From: Bradyrhizobiaceae bacterium
Lineage (GTDB): Bacteria; Pseudomonadota; Alphaproteobacteria; Rhizobiales; Aestuariivirgaceae
Reading direction: 5' to 3'
Length of the DNA: 64,000 bases
Assembly: GCA_947475225.1 (NCBI GenBank)
Contig: CANJMQ010000002.1
Coordinates: 1 to 64,000 of the forward strand
Shown here: in pieces, positions 33,337-43,881 of the stretch
How positions within the stretch are numbered: position 1 is the first letter of the stretch
Layout of the letters: each line of letters begins with the position of its first letter
Program-made: the position numbers and the translations under genes
The notes under the pieces: model-generated
Databases searched by the model: none
Told to the model about the DNA's origin: nothing
Seen by the model: only the letters and a program-made list of their open reading frames with translations

Positions 33337-35291
33337 GTGGCGGTGGTCAGGCTATGACCGCGCCGCAGCTTGCACCACCGCCGCGGCTGTCACTCCCCAT
33401 GGTGGTGGTCATCATCATCGTTCTTGGCGTTGCCGCTGCGTGGGCCTGGCCTCCCCTTGCCCGATGGCCCAATGAATGGGCCATTCCCTTCCGCGACTGG
33501 GTCACCCAGGGCTTCATCTGGTTCTCGACCGCCGTGAAGCCAGCAACACGCGCTTTGTCATGGCTGTTGTCGTGGCCCCTGTGGCTTGCGGAAGCGCTGC
33601 TGTTCAGGGGCTTCCCGGCGCTTCACCTGCCGCCCTTGCCGTGGGTCGCCATCGTTGGCGGCACTGCGATCCTCGGTCATTGGGCCGGGGGTCGGGGACT
33701 CGCCATTTTCTGCGGTCTCTCGGCTTTCTACCTCGCCATCTTCGGCCTGTGGCCAGACGCGATGCAGACACTGTCCATCGTGCTCGTCACCGTGCCGCTT
33801 GCCGCTGCCACGGGACTGGCGCTCGGCCTGTGGGCGACCCGCAACGACAGGGTCGAACGTAGCCTCAATTCTGTCTTCGACGTGATGCAGGCAACGCCGC
33901 ACATGGCCTATCTCGGGCCTGTGGTCATCCTGTTCGGATTCGGTCAGGTGCCAGCGATGCTCGCCACCTTCGGCTTCGCGCTGCCGCCCATGGCGCGCTG
34001 CACGATCCTCGGTTTGCGCACCGTTCCCCAGGACATTCTGGAAGCCGGGCGCATGGCCGGCTGTACGCCGCGCCAGCTGTTGTGGAAGGTGGAGATTCCC
34101 GCCGCCGAGAAGACGCTGATGCTTGGCCTCAACCAGGTCGTCATGCAGACGCTGGCCATGGTCGTCATCGCTTCGCTTGTGGGCGCATCCGGTCTCGGCC
34201 AGAAGCTCTTGTTCTCGCTGCAGCAGTTGCAGATCGGCAAGGCGGTGGAGCAGGGCGTCGCCATCACCCTCATCGCAATTGTGCTCGACAGATTGACCCA
34301 AGCCTATATCGCCAAGGTACCGGAGCATATGGTCCCGAAGACTGGCTTCATCGGTCGTTATCCCCATGTTTCGAGCTTCCTGCTGCTCCTCGTGGCCTCC
34401 GTCGCCGCGGCGAGTCTTTTCCACGGTTTCGCCGTTCTGCCGAAGGAGATGACCCTGTCCTATGGCGGGCCGATCAACAGCGGAGTGCGCTGGGTCTCGA
34501 AGGAACTCTTCCCCTACATCAAGCCGGCGCGCGATGCGCTGACCATCTGGCTGATGCTGCCGCTGCGCAATTTCTACCTCTGGCTCCCCTGGCCTGTGAT
34601 GCTCGGCGTGCTCGCCGCAATCGGTTATCACTTCTCGGGTTGGCGGCTGGCTCTGCTGCCGGTTTGCCTTTTCGGCTTCATGATGCTTGCAGGTTTCTGG
34701 GAGCCGATGATGTTGACGATCTACCTGGTCACCGGTGCAACCATTCTCTGCGTGCTCATCGGCATTCCCATCGGCATCTGGGCGGCGCACAGCCCACGCG
34801 TCGCACATGTCACGCGTGGTGTCTGCGATACGTTGCAGACCTTTCCGAGCTTTATCTATCTGATACCCGTCATCATGCTGTTCCAGACCAGTGACGTTTC
34901 CAACGTCATCGCCATGCTCGCCTATGCAACGGTGCCAGCAATTCGCTTTACCTATCTGGGTATCCTGCGCGTACCCGTTGCGACGCTGGAGGCGGCCACC
35001 GCTTCGGGCGCCACGCCCTGGCAGCGCCTGTGCAAGGTGGAACTCCCTATCGCCTTTCCCGAGATCCTCCTGGGCATCAACCAGACCATCATGATGGCGC
35101 TGGCCATGGTCGCCATTACCGCGCTTATCGGTTCGCGCGATCTCGGGCAGGAGATCTACAAGGCGTTGCCGGGGGCGGATACAGGCCGCGGCCTTCTGGC
35201 AGGCCTTGGCATCGCGTTCATTGGCATCACGGCCGACCGCCTGATCGGCGCCTGGGCGATGCAGCGCAAGCGCCAGCTCGGCATGGCCTGA
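33333..35291 (+). CDS. tmoW: TMAO/betaine-type ABC permease, two fused domains
   Basis: A 652-aa permease containing two BPD_transp_1 (ProW-like) domains: 'GLALGLWATRNDRVERSLNSVFDVMQATPHMAYLGPVVILFG' at about 155-200 and 'GIPIGIWAAHSPRVAHVTRGVCDTLQTFPSFIYLIPVIMLF' at about 475-515. Each has an EAA loop ('AGRMAGCTPRQLLWKVEIPAAEK', 'AATASGATPWQRLCKVELPIAFP'). One polypeptide thus supplies both halves of the transporter, as in TmoW of marine alphaproteobacteria. A shared ATGA with the ATPase gene indicates coupling. Confidence 0.83.
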   Translation: MSGGGQAMTAPQLAPPPRLSLPMVVVIIIVLGVAAAWAWPPLARWPNEWAIPFRDWVTQGFIWFSTAVKPATRALSWLLSWPLWLAEALLFRGFPALHLPPLPWVAIVGGTAILGHWAGGRGLAIFCGLSAFYLAIFGLWPDAMQTLSIVLVTVPLAAATGLALGLWATRNDRVERSLNSVFDVMQATPHMAYLGPVVILFGFGQVPAMLATFGFALPPMARCTILGLRTVPQDILEAGRMAGCTPRQLLWKVEIPAAEKTLMLGLNQVVMQTLAMVVIASLVGASGLGQKLLFSLQQLQIGKAVEQGVAITLIAIVLDRLTQAYIAKVPEHMVPKTGFIGRYPHVSSFLLLLVASVAAASLFHGFAVLPKEMTLSYGGPINSGVRWVSKELFPYIKPARDALTIWLMLPLRNFYLWLPWPVMLGVLAAIGYHFSGWRLALLPVCLFGFMMLAGFWEPMMLTIYLVTGATILCVLIGIPIGIWAAHSPRVAHVTRGVCDTLQTFPSFIYLIPVIMLFQTSDVSNVIAMLAYATVPAIRFTYLGILRVPVATLEAATASGATPWQRLCKVELPIAFPEILLGINQTIMMALAMVAITALIGSRDLGQEIYKALPGADTGRGLLAGLGIAFIGITADRLIGAWAMQRKRQLGMA

Positions 35292-35295
35292 CGCC

Positions 35296-36432
35296 GTGCG
35301 CACGGTGAACGTAAGGACGCTTGCAGCAGCACTGCTGATCTGCCTGTGCTTTGGGTCGATCCATGCCTATGGCGTTTTGCTGGCGCCGGTCGAGCTGTGG
35401 CTCGGCACCTCGCGCACCGTCGCCAGCATGGGCTATGCGATCGCCGTCGCGGCCTTGACTGCGGGCGTCTATCTGAACGGCCACATAGAGGCGCTGCTAG
35501 GCCCACAGTTGCGGCTTACCGCCTGCGGCATTCTCGCGGCGCTGGGTCTCATCATTGCGGGCGGCACCGCCAGCACGGCCGGCCTGCTTCTCGGTTTCGG
35601 GCTGATGTACGGCCTCGCCAATGGCATCGCCTATGCAATGTCCCTCGGCATCGCTGCTGGTGCCATGCCCGGGCGCGAGGCACAGGCGATGGGGCTCGCC
35701 ACCGCGACCTATGGCCTCGGTGCGGTGCTCTGCGCCCAGTTATTCAATGCGGCGCTCGGCCACGTGCATGTGGCCGTCATTCTTCTGGTGCTGGCACCCC
35801 TCATCCTCGCTGTGTGTGCCCTCGGCGCAGCACTTGTCCAGGGAGACAAGCGCAGTGGCCCATATTCCACAAAGGGCATCCCGCAAGCCACTCCACGGCC
35901 GTTGCTATTCCTGTGGTTCAGCTATCTGCTTGGTGCCTTTTCCGGCCTCATGGTCCTCGCCCACGCACCGGCCATTGCCGTGTGGCGTGACGGTGGCCCG
36001 ACACAAGCGGGACTCGTCTCCAGTGCTGTATCTATGGGCAGCGTTGCGGGTGGTTATCTCGGAGGCGTTTTCGCGGAGCGGGTGCCGGGTCCCCGCGGCG
36101 TCGCACTTCCGCTGCTCGTGCAGGCCGGTGCGCTTGCCAGCCTGCCGCTCATGTCGGGGCTTGCCCCGATAGTCGCTGCCCTGGGCCTCGCAGGCCTCTG
36201 TTACGGCGTGCTGATCGCGGTTGTCCCGGCAGAGGTGCGGCGCATTGGGGGTCCCCAGGCATTTGCACAAAACTATGGCAGGGTGTTCACCGCCTGGGGC
36301 ATCGCTGGTGTCGCTGGGCCCGTGACGGCGGGCTATCTCTATGACATCACGCTCGGCTATGGTGCAGCGCTCGCTGCAGCGGCAGCGCTGTCTCTTTGTT
36401 CCTGTCTTTTCATCATGTGCGTTGGGAAGTAA
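35296..36432 (+). CDS. MFS transporter
   Basis: A 378-aa protein with about 12 TM segments of the major facilitator superfamily, starting GTG 35,296, 4 bp after the tmoW stop, so probably the last gene of that operon. It resembles the oxalate/formate-antiporter-like or YbfB-like MFS groups ('FGSIHAYGVLLAPVELWLGTSRTVASMGYAIAV', 'GLMYGLANGIAYAMSLGIAAGAMPGREAQAMGLATATYGLGAVL'). Because it is co-transcribed with the TMAO/betaine importer, it may move a degradation product; this is only inferred from position. Confidence 0.8.
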   Translation: MRTVNVRTLAAALLICLCFGSIHAYGVLLAPVELWLGTSRTVASMGYAIAVAALTAGVYLNGHIEALLGPQLRLTACGILAALGLIIAGGTASTAGLLLGFGLMYGLANGIAYAMSLGIAAGAMPGREAQAMGLATATYGLGAVLCAQLFNAALGHVHVAVILLVLAPLILAVCALGAALVQGDKRSGPYSTKGIPQATPRPLLFLWFSYLLGAFSGLMVLAHAPAIAVWRDGGPTQAGLVSSAVSMGSVAGGYLGGVFAERVPGPRGVALPLLVQAGALASLPLMSGLAPIVAALGLAGLCYGVLIAVVPAEVRRIGGPQAFAQNYGRVFTAWGIAGVAGPVTAGYLYDITLGYGAALAAAAALSLCSCLFIMCVGK

Positions 36433-36673
36433 CCTTCGGTTTCTTTCGGCACATCGCGGACACTCCCGAAACCCGGTTCCCGCCGTCAGCGTTCGACCAT
36501 TCCAGTTTGGGAAAGCGACGGTCTTTGGGGTCAGGCAGTTGAGGGATGTTGCCATGCCAATCACTCCGGGCACCGTACCTCGCGAATGACGGGGATCATG
36601 GTGGTCGACAGTCGAGGTCGGTAGACCAGCCTATCTCTGAAAATATGTAAAATTCTAGATCCGACGATATGTT

Positions 36674-36805
36674 TTATCGCTCATAGGTATCGATGTAGCG
36701 GATGCATTTTACGCCATGCCATTTCAACACGTCATTTATCTCATGGCATTCGAGGAGATCATCTCCAACCTGTTTTCCATCGTCCGCCTTTCCCGTGTAT
36801 GGCAT
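36674..36805 (-). CDS. Small unrecognised ORF (43 aa)
   Basis: From the ATG at 36,805 the minus strand reads MPYTGKADDGKQVGDDLLECHEINDVLKWHGVKCIRYIDTYER, a compact acidic and aromatic composition that looks protein-like. The track lists it only as the tail of a longer 124-aa frame. No ribosome site is obvious and no family is recognised. Confidence 0.25.
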   Translation of the reverse strand: MPYTGKADDGKQVGDDLLECHEINDVLKWHGVKCIRYIDTYER

Positions 36806-36854
36806 CGGGGTCGTCTCACTGTCGGGGGGCCTTCGCGCCTCTCTTGATGAGGTC

Positions 36855-37064
36855 TCAGCCGTCGTGATGAATGCGTGCCGCAACCTCGTGGCCGGCGCGC
36901 ACGGCGCCCTCGATGAAGCCGGCATAGGCTGAGGCAAGTTCGGCGCCGGTGAAGGAGAGACCATCATGTGACATGCGCATGGACGCCCATGCGTCTGCCG
37001 TGTCCCACGGCTTTGGCCATGTGGCATTGCCGCCTCCCACCACTGCAATGTCGACCGCTCTCAT
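36855..37064 (-). pseudogene. Flavin amine oxidase relic with internal deletion
   Basis: The 69-aa frame joins the start of an FAD enzyme (MRAVDIAVVGGG, the dinucleotide-binding first strand) directly to what looks like the C-terminal flavin-binding segment of monoamine-oxidase-like proteins ('WPKPWDTADAWASMRMSHDGLSFTGAELASAYAGFIEGAVRAGHEVAARI'). About 350-400 residues are missing in between while the frame is kept. This is a remnant of an amine oxidase gene, not a functional enzyme. Confidence 0.6.
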
Positions 37065-37319
37065 GCCTCAGTTCCCACTGGAACCTTGTCCTCACCGGCC
37101 TCATAGGGCGTAACTGTCATGCCTGTGTCAATGCAGGCTCCTGGAAATTTCCATGTTGCCTTAGCGCGCAGTTTCTGTGATTTGTTCCCTATCTCCCCAA
37201 GTCGTTATGCAGCGAGCGGACTGGAAGTGAATGGACGGCAGCGCCGAATGGATGGGATCGTGCTGGTCGACATATCGGATCGCCCAGGCTTCTGGTGGGC
37301 CGAAGCCTGAACCCCTGCC

Positions 37320-38102
37320 ATGACCGCGATGCCGGTCGGCCACCAGCGCTCGAAAGGCTCGATTCGTCTGGCCGTGGGCCCAAAGGGGATCATTCGGCTG
37401 CGCGAGGCGCATTCCGCAAAGGTGCGCATGCCATTCGGGGTCCCCGAGGCCATCCTTATCAACACCGGTGGCGGGCTGGCCGGTGGCGACCGCTTCGCCT
37501 TCGACATCACGGCGGAAGAGAGTGCCGCTCTCACCATCACCTCGCAGGCCGCCGAGCGCGTGTATCGTTCGCTGGGCCCTGCAGCGGAGGTGGATGTGAC
37601 GCTCACCGCACGCGCCGGTGCCACTCTCATGTGGCTGCCGCAGGAGACCATTCTGTTTGACGGCGCGGCTCTTGCCCGCCGCCTCACAGCAGAGATATCG
37701 GGCAGCGCGCGCTTTCTCGCCGTCGAATCCGTCATCCTCGGGCGCGAGGCGATGGGGGAGACCGTGCGTGAGGCGCGTCTCGCCGACCGCTGGCGCATCC
37801 GGCAGGACGGCAAGCTGGTCTTCGCCGATGACATCGCCTTTGGCGGCGTGCCGCCCGCCACCGCCGCCACGCTGGGCGCGTCCCGGGCCTTCGCCACTGT
37901 GGTGCTGGTGGCGCCGGGGGCCGAAGGCCTGCTGGACCCCGTTCGCGCCGCCATCGGCGAGAGGGGCGCGGCCAGCGCCTGGTCTGGCAAGCTGGTTGCA
38001 AGGCTCACCGCAAGAGACGGGTTCGATCTCCGCAAGTCCCTGATTCCGGCCCTCACGGTGCTGGCGGGCGGAGGCGACCTGCCTAAAACCTGGTCGTTCT
38101 GA
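37320..38102 (+). CDS. ureD: Urease accessory protein UreD (UreH)
   Basis: A 260-aa urease maturation protein that binds apo-urease and forms the UreDFG complex for nickel insertion. Family marks are 'INTGGGLAGGDRFAFDI', 'TITSQAAERVYRSLGP' and 'LMWLPQETILFDGAALARR'. First gene of ureDABCEFG, with the ureA start 9 bp after its stop. Confidence 0.95.
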   Translation: MTAMPVGHQRSKGSIRLAVGPKGIIRLREAHSAKVRMPFGVPEAILINTGGGLAGGDRFAFDITAEESAALTITSQAAERVYRSLGPAAEVDVTLTARAGATLMWLPQETILFDGAALARRLTAEISGSARFLAVESVILGREAMGETVREARLADRWRIRQDGKLVFADDIAFGGVPPATAATLGASRAFATVVLVAPGAEGLLDPVRAAIGERGAASAWSGKLVARLTARDGFDLRKSLIPALTVLAGGGDLPKTWSF

Positions 38103-38111
38103 GGAAATACT

Positions 38112-38414
38112 ATGCAACTGACGCCCCGCGAAAAGGACAAGCTGCTGGTCAGCATGGCCGCAATGGTGGCGCGCCGCAGGCTGGAGCGGGGCGTGAAGCT
38201 GAACCACCCGGAAGCCGTGGCGCTGATCACCGACTACGTCATCGAGGGCGCGCGGGACGGCCGCAACGTTGCCGACCTCATGGAGGCCGCCGCCCATGTC
38301 GTCACCCGCGCGCAGGTGATGGAAGGGGTGGCCGAGATGATCCACGAGGTGCAGGCAGAGGCTACCTTCCCGGATGGCACCAAGCTCGTCACCGTCCACC
38401 AGCCGATCCGCTAG
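38112..38414 (+). CDS. ureA: Urease gamma subunit
   Basis: A 100-aa small structural subunit, the usual length for the separate gamma chain of bacterial urease. It contains '[39 protein letters not shown]' and '[14 protein letters not shown]'. Aggaaata precedes the ATG. It is part of the (UreABC)3 enzyme that hydrolyses urea to ammonia and carbamate. Confidence 0.97.
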   Translation: MQLTPREKDKLLVSMAAMVARRRLERGVKLNHPEAVALITDYVIEGARDGRNVADLMEAAAHVVTRAQVMEGVAEMIHEVQAEATFPDGTKLVTVHQPIR

Positions 38415-38423
38415 GAGCACCCC

Positions 38424-38729
38424 ATGATCCCCGGTGAAATCATCACGCTTGCAGGTGACATCGAACTCAACAAGGGCGCGCCTACGGTGACGCTGGAGGT
38501 CGCCAACACCGGCGACCGCCCGATCCAGGTGGGCTCGCACTACCACTTCTTCGAGACCAATCCGGCGTTGTGCTTCGACCGTGACAAGGCGCGGGGGCTT
38601 CGCCTCGACATCGCGGCGGGTACCGCTGTCCGCTTCGAGCCGGGCCAGCGCCGCCAGGTGACGCTTATTCCCTTCGGCGGCGCGCGCCGCGTCTTCGGTT
38701 TTCGCCAGTCCATCATGGGAGCGCTCTGA
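38424..38729 (+). CDS. ureB: Urease beta subunit
   Basis: A 101-aa beta chain with '[16 protein letters not shown]', '[21 protein letters not shown]' and '[18 protein letters not shown]'. It is shorter at the C-terminus than some proteobacterial UreB proteins but complete at the core. It has an aggag Shine-Dalgarno and lies between ureA and ureC with gaps of 9 and 1 bases. Confidence 0.96.
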   Translation: MIPGEIITLAGDIELNKGAPTVTLEVANTGDRPIQVGSHYHFFETNPALCFDRDKARGLRLDIAAGTAVRFEPGQRRQVTLIPFGGARRVFGFRQSIMGAL

Positions 38730-38730
38730 C

Positions 38731-40433
<1,703 letters not shown>

Positions 40434-40434
<1 letters not shown>

Positions 40435-40877
40435 TGGCGTTGCGTGCCACATCCTTCCGCCGCGCTGAGCCGCTGGGAGACAAGCCTTTCGGCGTCGTGG
40501 TGCTGGATGCGGATGAGCGCCACATCAGGCGCAAGCGCATCACGCTGGCCAATGGCGAGGACGTGCTCGTCGATTTCGAGAAGCCTATTCATCTCGAACA
40601 GGGTGACCGACTGGTGCTGGAGGATGGCCGCACGGCGGAGGTGGTCGCCGCACCGGAAGAGCTGATGGAGGTTCGCGCGCGAGACGCGCAGCACCTCGTC
40701 GCACTCGCCTGGCACATCGGCAACCGGCACCTGGCGGCGCAGATCGATGACACCCGTATCCTGCTGCGCCGTGATCGCATCATCCGCGACATGCTTGAAA
40801 GGCTTGGCGCCACGCTGCGCGATGTGACGGAACCGTTCACACCTGCCCATGGCGCCTATCATTCACATGAGCACTGA
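40434..40877 (+). CDS. ureE: Urease nickel metallochaperone UreE
   Basis: A 147-aa nickel chaperone with an N-terminal peptide-binding domain ('KRITLANGEDVLVDFEKPIHLEQGDRLVLEDG') and the metal domain with conserved His ('VALAWHIGNRHLAAQ'). The C-terminal tail is only mildly His-rich (HGAYHSHEH). It delivers Ni(II) to UreG/UreD-F-bound urease. It overlaps the start of ureF by about 11 bp. Confidence 0.94.
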
Positions 40878-41511
40878 AGCCTCACAACTCCTGCTGCTGC
40901 TCACCTGGATGTCACCCGCCTTTCCGACCGGCGCCTTCGCCTATTCGCATGGCCTTGAATGGGCGATCGAGCAGCGCAACGTGACCATGTGTGCGGAGGT
41001 CAGACAGTGGGTCGAGGACCTGCTGACGCGCGGCTCCGGCTGGAACGATGCGGTTCTCTTTGCGCGCTGCTGGGAAGACGATGCGGCGGAGTTGAACGAG
41101 CTTGCCCTCGCGCTCGCCACCTCGCGCGAGCGCCATCTTGAAACATCGCAGATCGGCCGCGCATTCCGCATTGCGGCGGGCGTCTTCGCGGCACCGGCAC
41201 TCGATGACGAGGAGATCGCCTATCCGGTCGCGGCGGGCTCGGCTTGCGCCGCCATGGGCATCGACAGGCAGCACGCGCTGCTGGCCTGGCTGCAGGGCTT
41301 CGCGGCAACGCTCACCTCCGTCGCGGTGCGCCTCGTGCCCATCGGGCAGACGGCGGGGCTTGAGGTGTTGCGCGATCTGGCCCCCGTCATCGCGCGCACT
41401 GCGGAGCGTGCTGCTTCGGCCACGCTCGATGATTTGGGCGCCATCACGCTGTCTGCCGACATTGCCGCCATGAAACATGAAACACAGCACAGCCGGGTGT
41501 TCCGCACATGA
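40867..41511 (+). CDS. ureF: Urease accessory protein UreF
   Basis: A 214-aa all-helical UreF: '[27 protein letters not shown]', '[12 protein letters not shown]' and '[27 protein letters not shown]'. UreF gates the GTPase activity of UreG in the activation complex. The ATG at 40,867 (inside the ureE end) is preferred to the upstream ATG at 40,849. It overlaps ureG by 4 bases. Confidence 0.94.
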   Translation: MSTEASQLLLLLTWMSPAFPTGAFAYSHGLEWAIEQRNVTMCAEVRQWVEDLLTRGSGWNDAVLFARCWEDDAAELNELALALATSRERHLETSQIGRAFRIAAGVFAAPALDDEEIAYPVAAGSACAAMGIDRQHALLAWLQGFAATLTSVAVRLVPIGQTAGLEVLRDLAPVIARTAERAASATLDDLGAITLSADIAAMKHETQHSRVFRT

Positions 41512-42131
41512 AGAAATCTTCCCGCGGGCCACTCCGCGTTGGCATCGGCGGCCCTGTCGGCTCCGGCAAGACGACGCTTACCGAGAAGCTGTGCAAGGCG
41601 ATGCGCGAGAGATACTCCATCGCCGCCATCACCAACGACATCTACACCAAGGAAGACGCACTCATCCTCAATCGGCTGCAGGCGCTGCCGGAGGACCGCA
41701 TCATGGGGGTGGAGACCGGCGGCTGCCCGCACACCGCGATCCGCGAGGATGCCTCCATCAATCTGGCCGCGGTGGACGAGATGACGAAACGCCATCCGGA
41801 CCTCGACGTGATCTTCATCGAGTCCGGCGGCGACAACCTCGCCGCCACCTTCTCGCCAGACCTCGCCGACATCTCGCTTTATGTGATCTCGGTCTGCCAG
41901 GGCGAGAAGATCCCGCGGAAGGGCGGCCCCGCCATCACCCGCTCCGATCTGCTGGTCATCAACAAGGCCGACTTGGCGCCGCATGTGATGGCTGATCTCG
42001 GCATCATGGAGCAGGACACGCGCAAGGTGCGCGGCGAACGACCCTACGTCTTTACCGATCTGCTGCGCCAAAAAGGCCTCGCCGAGATTGTCGCCTTCAT
42101 CGAGCGGGCCGGTGGGCTCGGCCAGGGGTAG
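41508..42131 (+). CDS. ureG: Urease accessory GTPase UreG
   Basis: A 207-aa SIMIBI-class GTPase: P-loop '[15 protein letters not shown]', nickel motif '[13 protein letters not shown]' (Cys-Pro-His), '[15 protein letters not shown]' and the guanine motif 'VINKADL'. GTP hydrolysis drives nickel transfer to urease. Last gene of the urease operon; the convergent cbiO ends about 80 bp downstream. Confidence 0.97.
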   Translation: MKKSSRGPLRVGIGGPVGSGKTTLTEKLCKAMRERYSIAAITNDIYTKEDALILNRLQALPEDRIMGVETGGCPHTAIREDASINLAAVDEMTKRHPDLDVIFIESGGDNLAATFSPDLADISLYVISVCQGEKIPRKGGPAITRSDLLVINKADLAPHVMADLGIMEQDTRKVRGERPYVFTDLLRQKGLAEIVAFIERAGGLGQG

Positions 42132-42211
42132 CTTGCCTCAGGCTCCTGCGGTGCGACCGCGGTGCAAGATCGCGCATCCCGCTGGAACGAAAGGACTGCA
42201 TCAAAAAGTCA

Positions 42212-43009
42212 TCAATCTGGATGACCATGCGGATGGGCGTGGGCGACGGGCCGTCCATCGGGGCCGATGTGCCAGTGGCTGCGCAACAGGTGGGTGCGGC
42301 GCAGGAGTTCGATGTCGCGGAGCAAGACACGCGTCGGCCCGTCGGCGGCGATGCGGCCCCTGTCGAGGATGATGGTGCGCGACGTGACGGCCTCGGCAAT
42401 GTCGAGGTCATGCGTGGCAATGAAAATGGTCTTGTCATCGGTGCGGGGCGAACACAGCAGGTTGACGAAGGTGGTGCGGCTCTCCGGGTCGAGCGCATTG
42501 GTGGGCTCGTCGAGCAGCAGCACCTCCGGCTCGGTGATGAGTGTGGCCGCCAGGGCAATCCGCTTCTTCTCGCCGCCCGACAGGCGATGCGGCGACCGGC
42601 CGCGCAGGTTTTCGATGCCAAACAGACTGAGCGTCTTCTCCACGCTCTCGAGGATAAGTGCCCGGTCCCAGCCCAGTTGCAGCGGGCCAAACGCCAGTTC
42701 GTCAAGCACCGTGGCACTGAACAGTTGGATGTCCGGATTCTGGAAGACGAAGCCCACACGCTTGCGGAAGGCATGATTGACGGCATCCTCTGCGAAGGCC
42801 TGCTCGGTCACCGGCAGGCCGCCGGCCGTCATGGTACCTGCTGTCGGAAAGCTCAGGGCATCGAGCAGGCGCATGAGCGTGGACTTGCCGGAACCATTGG
42901 CGCCGAGGATCGCAATCCTTTCACCCGGGGCGGCCGCAAAGCTGATGGCATCGAGCGCCGGTACATCCGCATCATAGGCAAAACTCACCTTGTCGAGTTC
43001 ATAGTTCAC
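42212..43009 (-). CDS. cbiO: Nickel/cobalt ECF transporter ATPase CbiO
   Basis: A 265-aa ATPase with Walker A 'GANGSGKSTLMRLL', signature 'HRLSGGEKKRIALAATL' and Walker B 'VLLLDEPTNALD'. The start is GTG 43,009, giving a GTGA overlap with the cbiQ stop; the track's 541-aa frame fuses it to cbiQ antisense sequence. Energises the CbiMQO importer. Linked to urease and nikR, so nickel is the probable metal. The His-rich end 'HAHPHGHPD' fits metal handling. Confidence 0.9.
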   Translation of the reverse strand: MNYELDKVSFAYDADVPALDAISFAAAPGERIAILGANGSGKSTLMRLLDALSFPTAGTMTAGGLPVTEQAFAEDAVNHAFRKRVGFVFQNPDIQLFSATVLDELAFGPLQLGWDRALILESVEKTLSLFGIENLRGRSPHRLSGGEKKRIALAATLITEPEVLLLDEPTNALDPESRTTFVNLLCSPRTDDKTIFIATHDLDIAEAVTSRTIILDRGRIAADGPTRVLLRDIELLRRTHLLRSHWHIGPDGRPVAHAHPHGHPD

Positions 43010-43881
43010 AGCTGCAATCCGATCACGGCGGCAAGGATCGCCACGGCAATGCCAAGCAGCAAGCAGTCGGCGAACCCGGCCCGCCACGTGCTGAGCGACA
43101 GCGACTGGCCGCGATAGCCCCGGGCGATCATCGCCTCGTGGATGTTCTGGCCCATGTCGAGGCTGCGGGTGAACAACACGCCGGTCGCCGATCCGATCAT
43201 CTGGCGGCGGCGACGTCCGCTGGCTGGTGCCATGATCCGGCTGTGGTGCGCCTCCTGCATGTCCACGGCACCCTGCAGAAAAATGAAGATGTAGCGTTGC
43301 GTCATTGACAGCATGGCGACGATCACGGCAGGCACACCCAGCGTACTGAGCGCCTTGACCAGCTGCGGCCACGGAGTGGTCAGCACCAGCAGCAGTGCCA
43401 GCCCCGCCGCCGCCTCGGCACGCCCCACCAGCATCAGTGCGCTGCGCAGGCCAGTGTCGGTGATGCCCCAACCAAGCATCGGCAGCGTGGCGATCACCCG
43501 CCCGGGCACCAGGAAAATCGCCGGTGCGGCGATAAGGCCGGTGAAAGCGAGCACCGGCAGGCCAACCTGCAGGGCAAGGCGCCGCAGCGGAACCAGCGAG
43601 ACAACAGTCAGCACTGGAACCAGAAGCACGAGGCACCACACGGTTGCCAGGTGCTGCGCCCAGGTCGCGGCAATGATCAGCGCCAGCATGGCGCCGATCT
43701 TGAATCGCGGGTCTCGTCGTTGCAGCAGGCCACTGGCGGATGCAAACGCTTCCGCCTGCAGGGCGAATCTCAGGATGCGGGCGATATGCCCGCCGGACTG
43801 GTGCGGCTTGCGGCTGGAAATCACCGTGCGCCCACATGCGTCGAACGCCGGCTCGGCGCTCTGGTCAAGGCCGTCAGGCAT
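43006..43881 (-). CDS. cbiQ: ECF transporter transmembrane protein CbiQ
   Basis: A 291-aa ECF T-component with about 5-6 TM segments. 'AIIVAMLSMTQRYIFIFLQGAVDMQEAHHSRI' and 'NIHEAMIARGYRG' contain the paired Ala-Arg-Gly coupling helices that touch the ATPase. The start at 43,881 overlaps the cbiM stop by 8 bp. The N-terminal extension in the track lies inside cbiM. Confidence 0.88.
   Translation of the reverse strand: MPDGLDQSAEPAFDACGRTVISSRKPHQSGGHIARILRFALQAEAFASASGLLQRRDPRFKIGAMLALIIAATWAQHLATVWCLVLLVPVLTVVSLVPLRRLALQVGLPVLAFTGLIAAPAIFLVPGRVIATLPMLGWGITDTGLRSALMLVGRAEAAAGLALLLVLTTPWPQLVKALSTLGVPAVIVAMLSMTQRYIFIFLQGAVDMQEAHHSRIMAPASGRRRRQMIGSATGVLFTRSLDMGQNIHEAMIARGYRGQSLSLSTWRAGFADCLLLGIAVAILAAVIGLQL

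Larger units (their letters stand above)
36433..37319. other. Gene-poor gap with amine-oxidase relic
   Basis: Almost 900 bp between the MFS gene and ureD. It contains the internally deleted flavin amine oxidase relic (36,855-37,064) and a doubtful 43-aa frame (36,674-36,805). The rest appears non-coding; the end of it must contain the urease promoter. The large minus-strand ORFs over this area are shadows of ureD and its neighbours. Confidence 0.55.

Noticed and set aside
33558-35303. 581-aa minus-strand ORF opposite the double permease
   Set aside because: Low-complexity His/Arg/Gln/Asp-rich translation typical of antisense frames in GC-rich coding DNA; the plus strand is a clear membrane permease.
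42212-43837. 541-aa minus ORF as one long protein
   Set aside because: Only the C-terminal 265 residues are CbiO; the N-terminal part is the wrong frame of cbiQ. The GTG at 43,009 is the better start.
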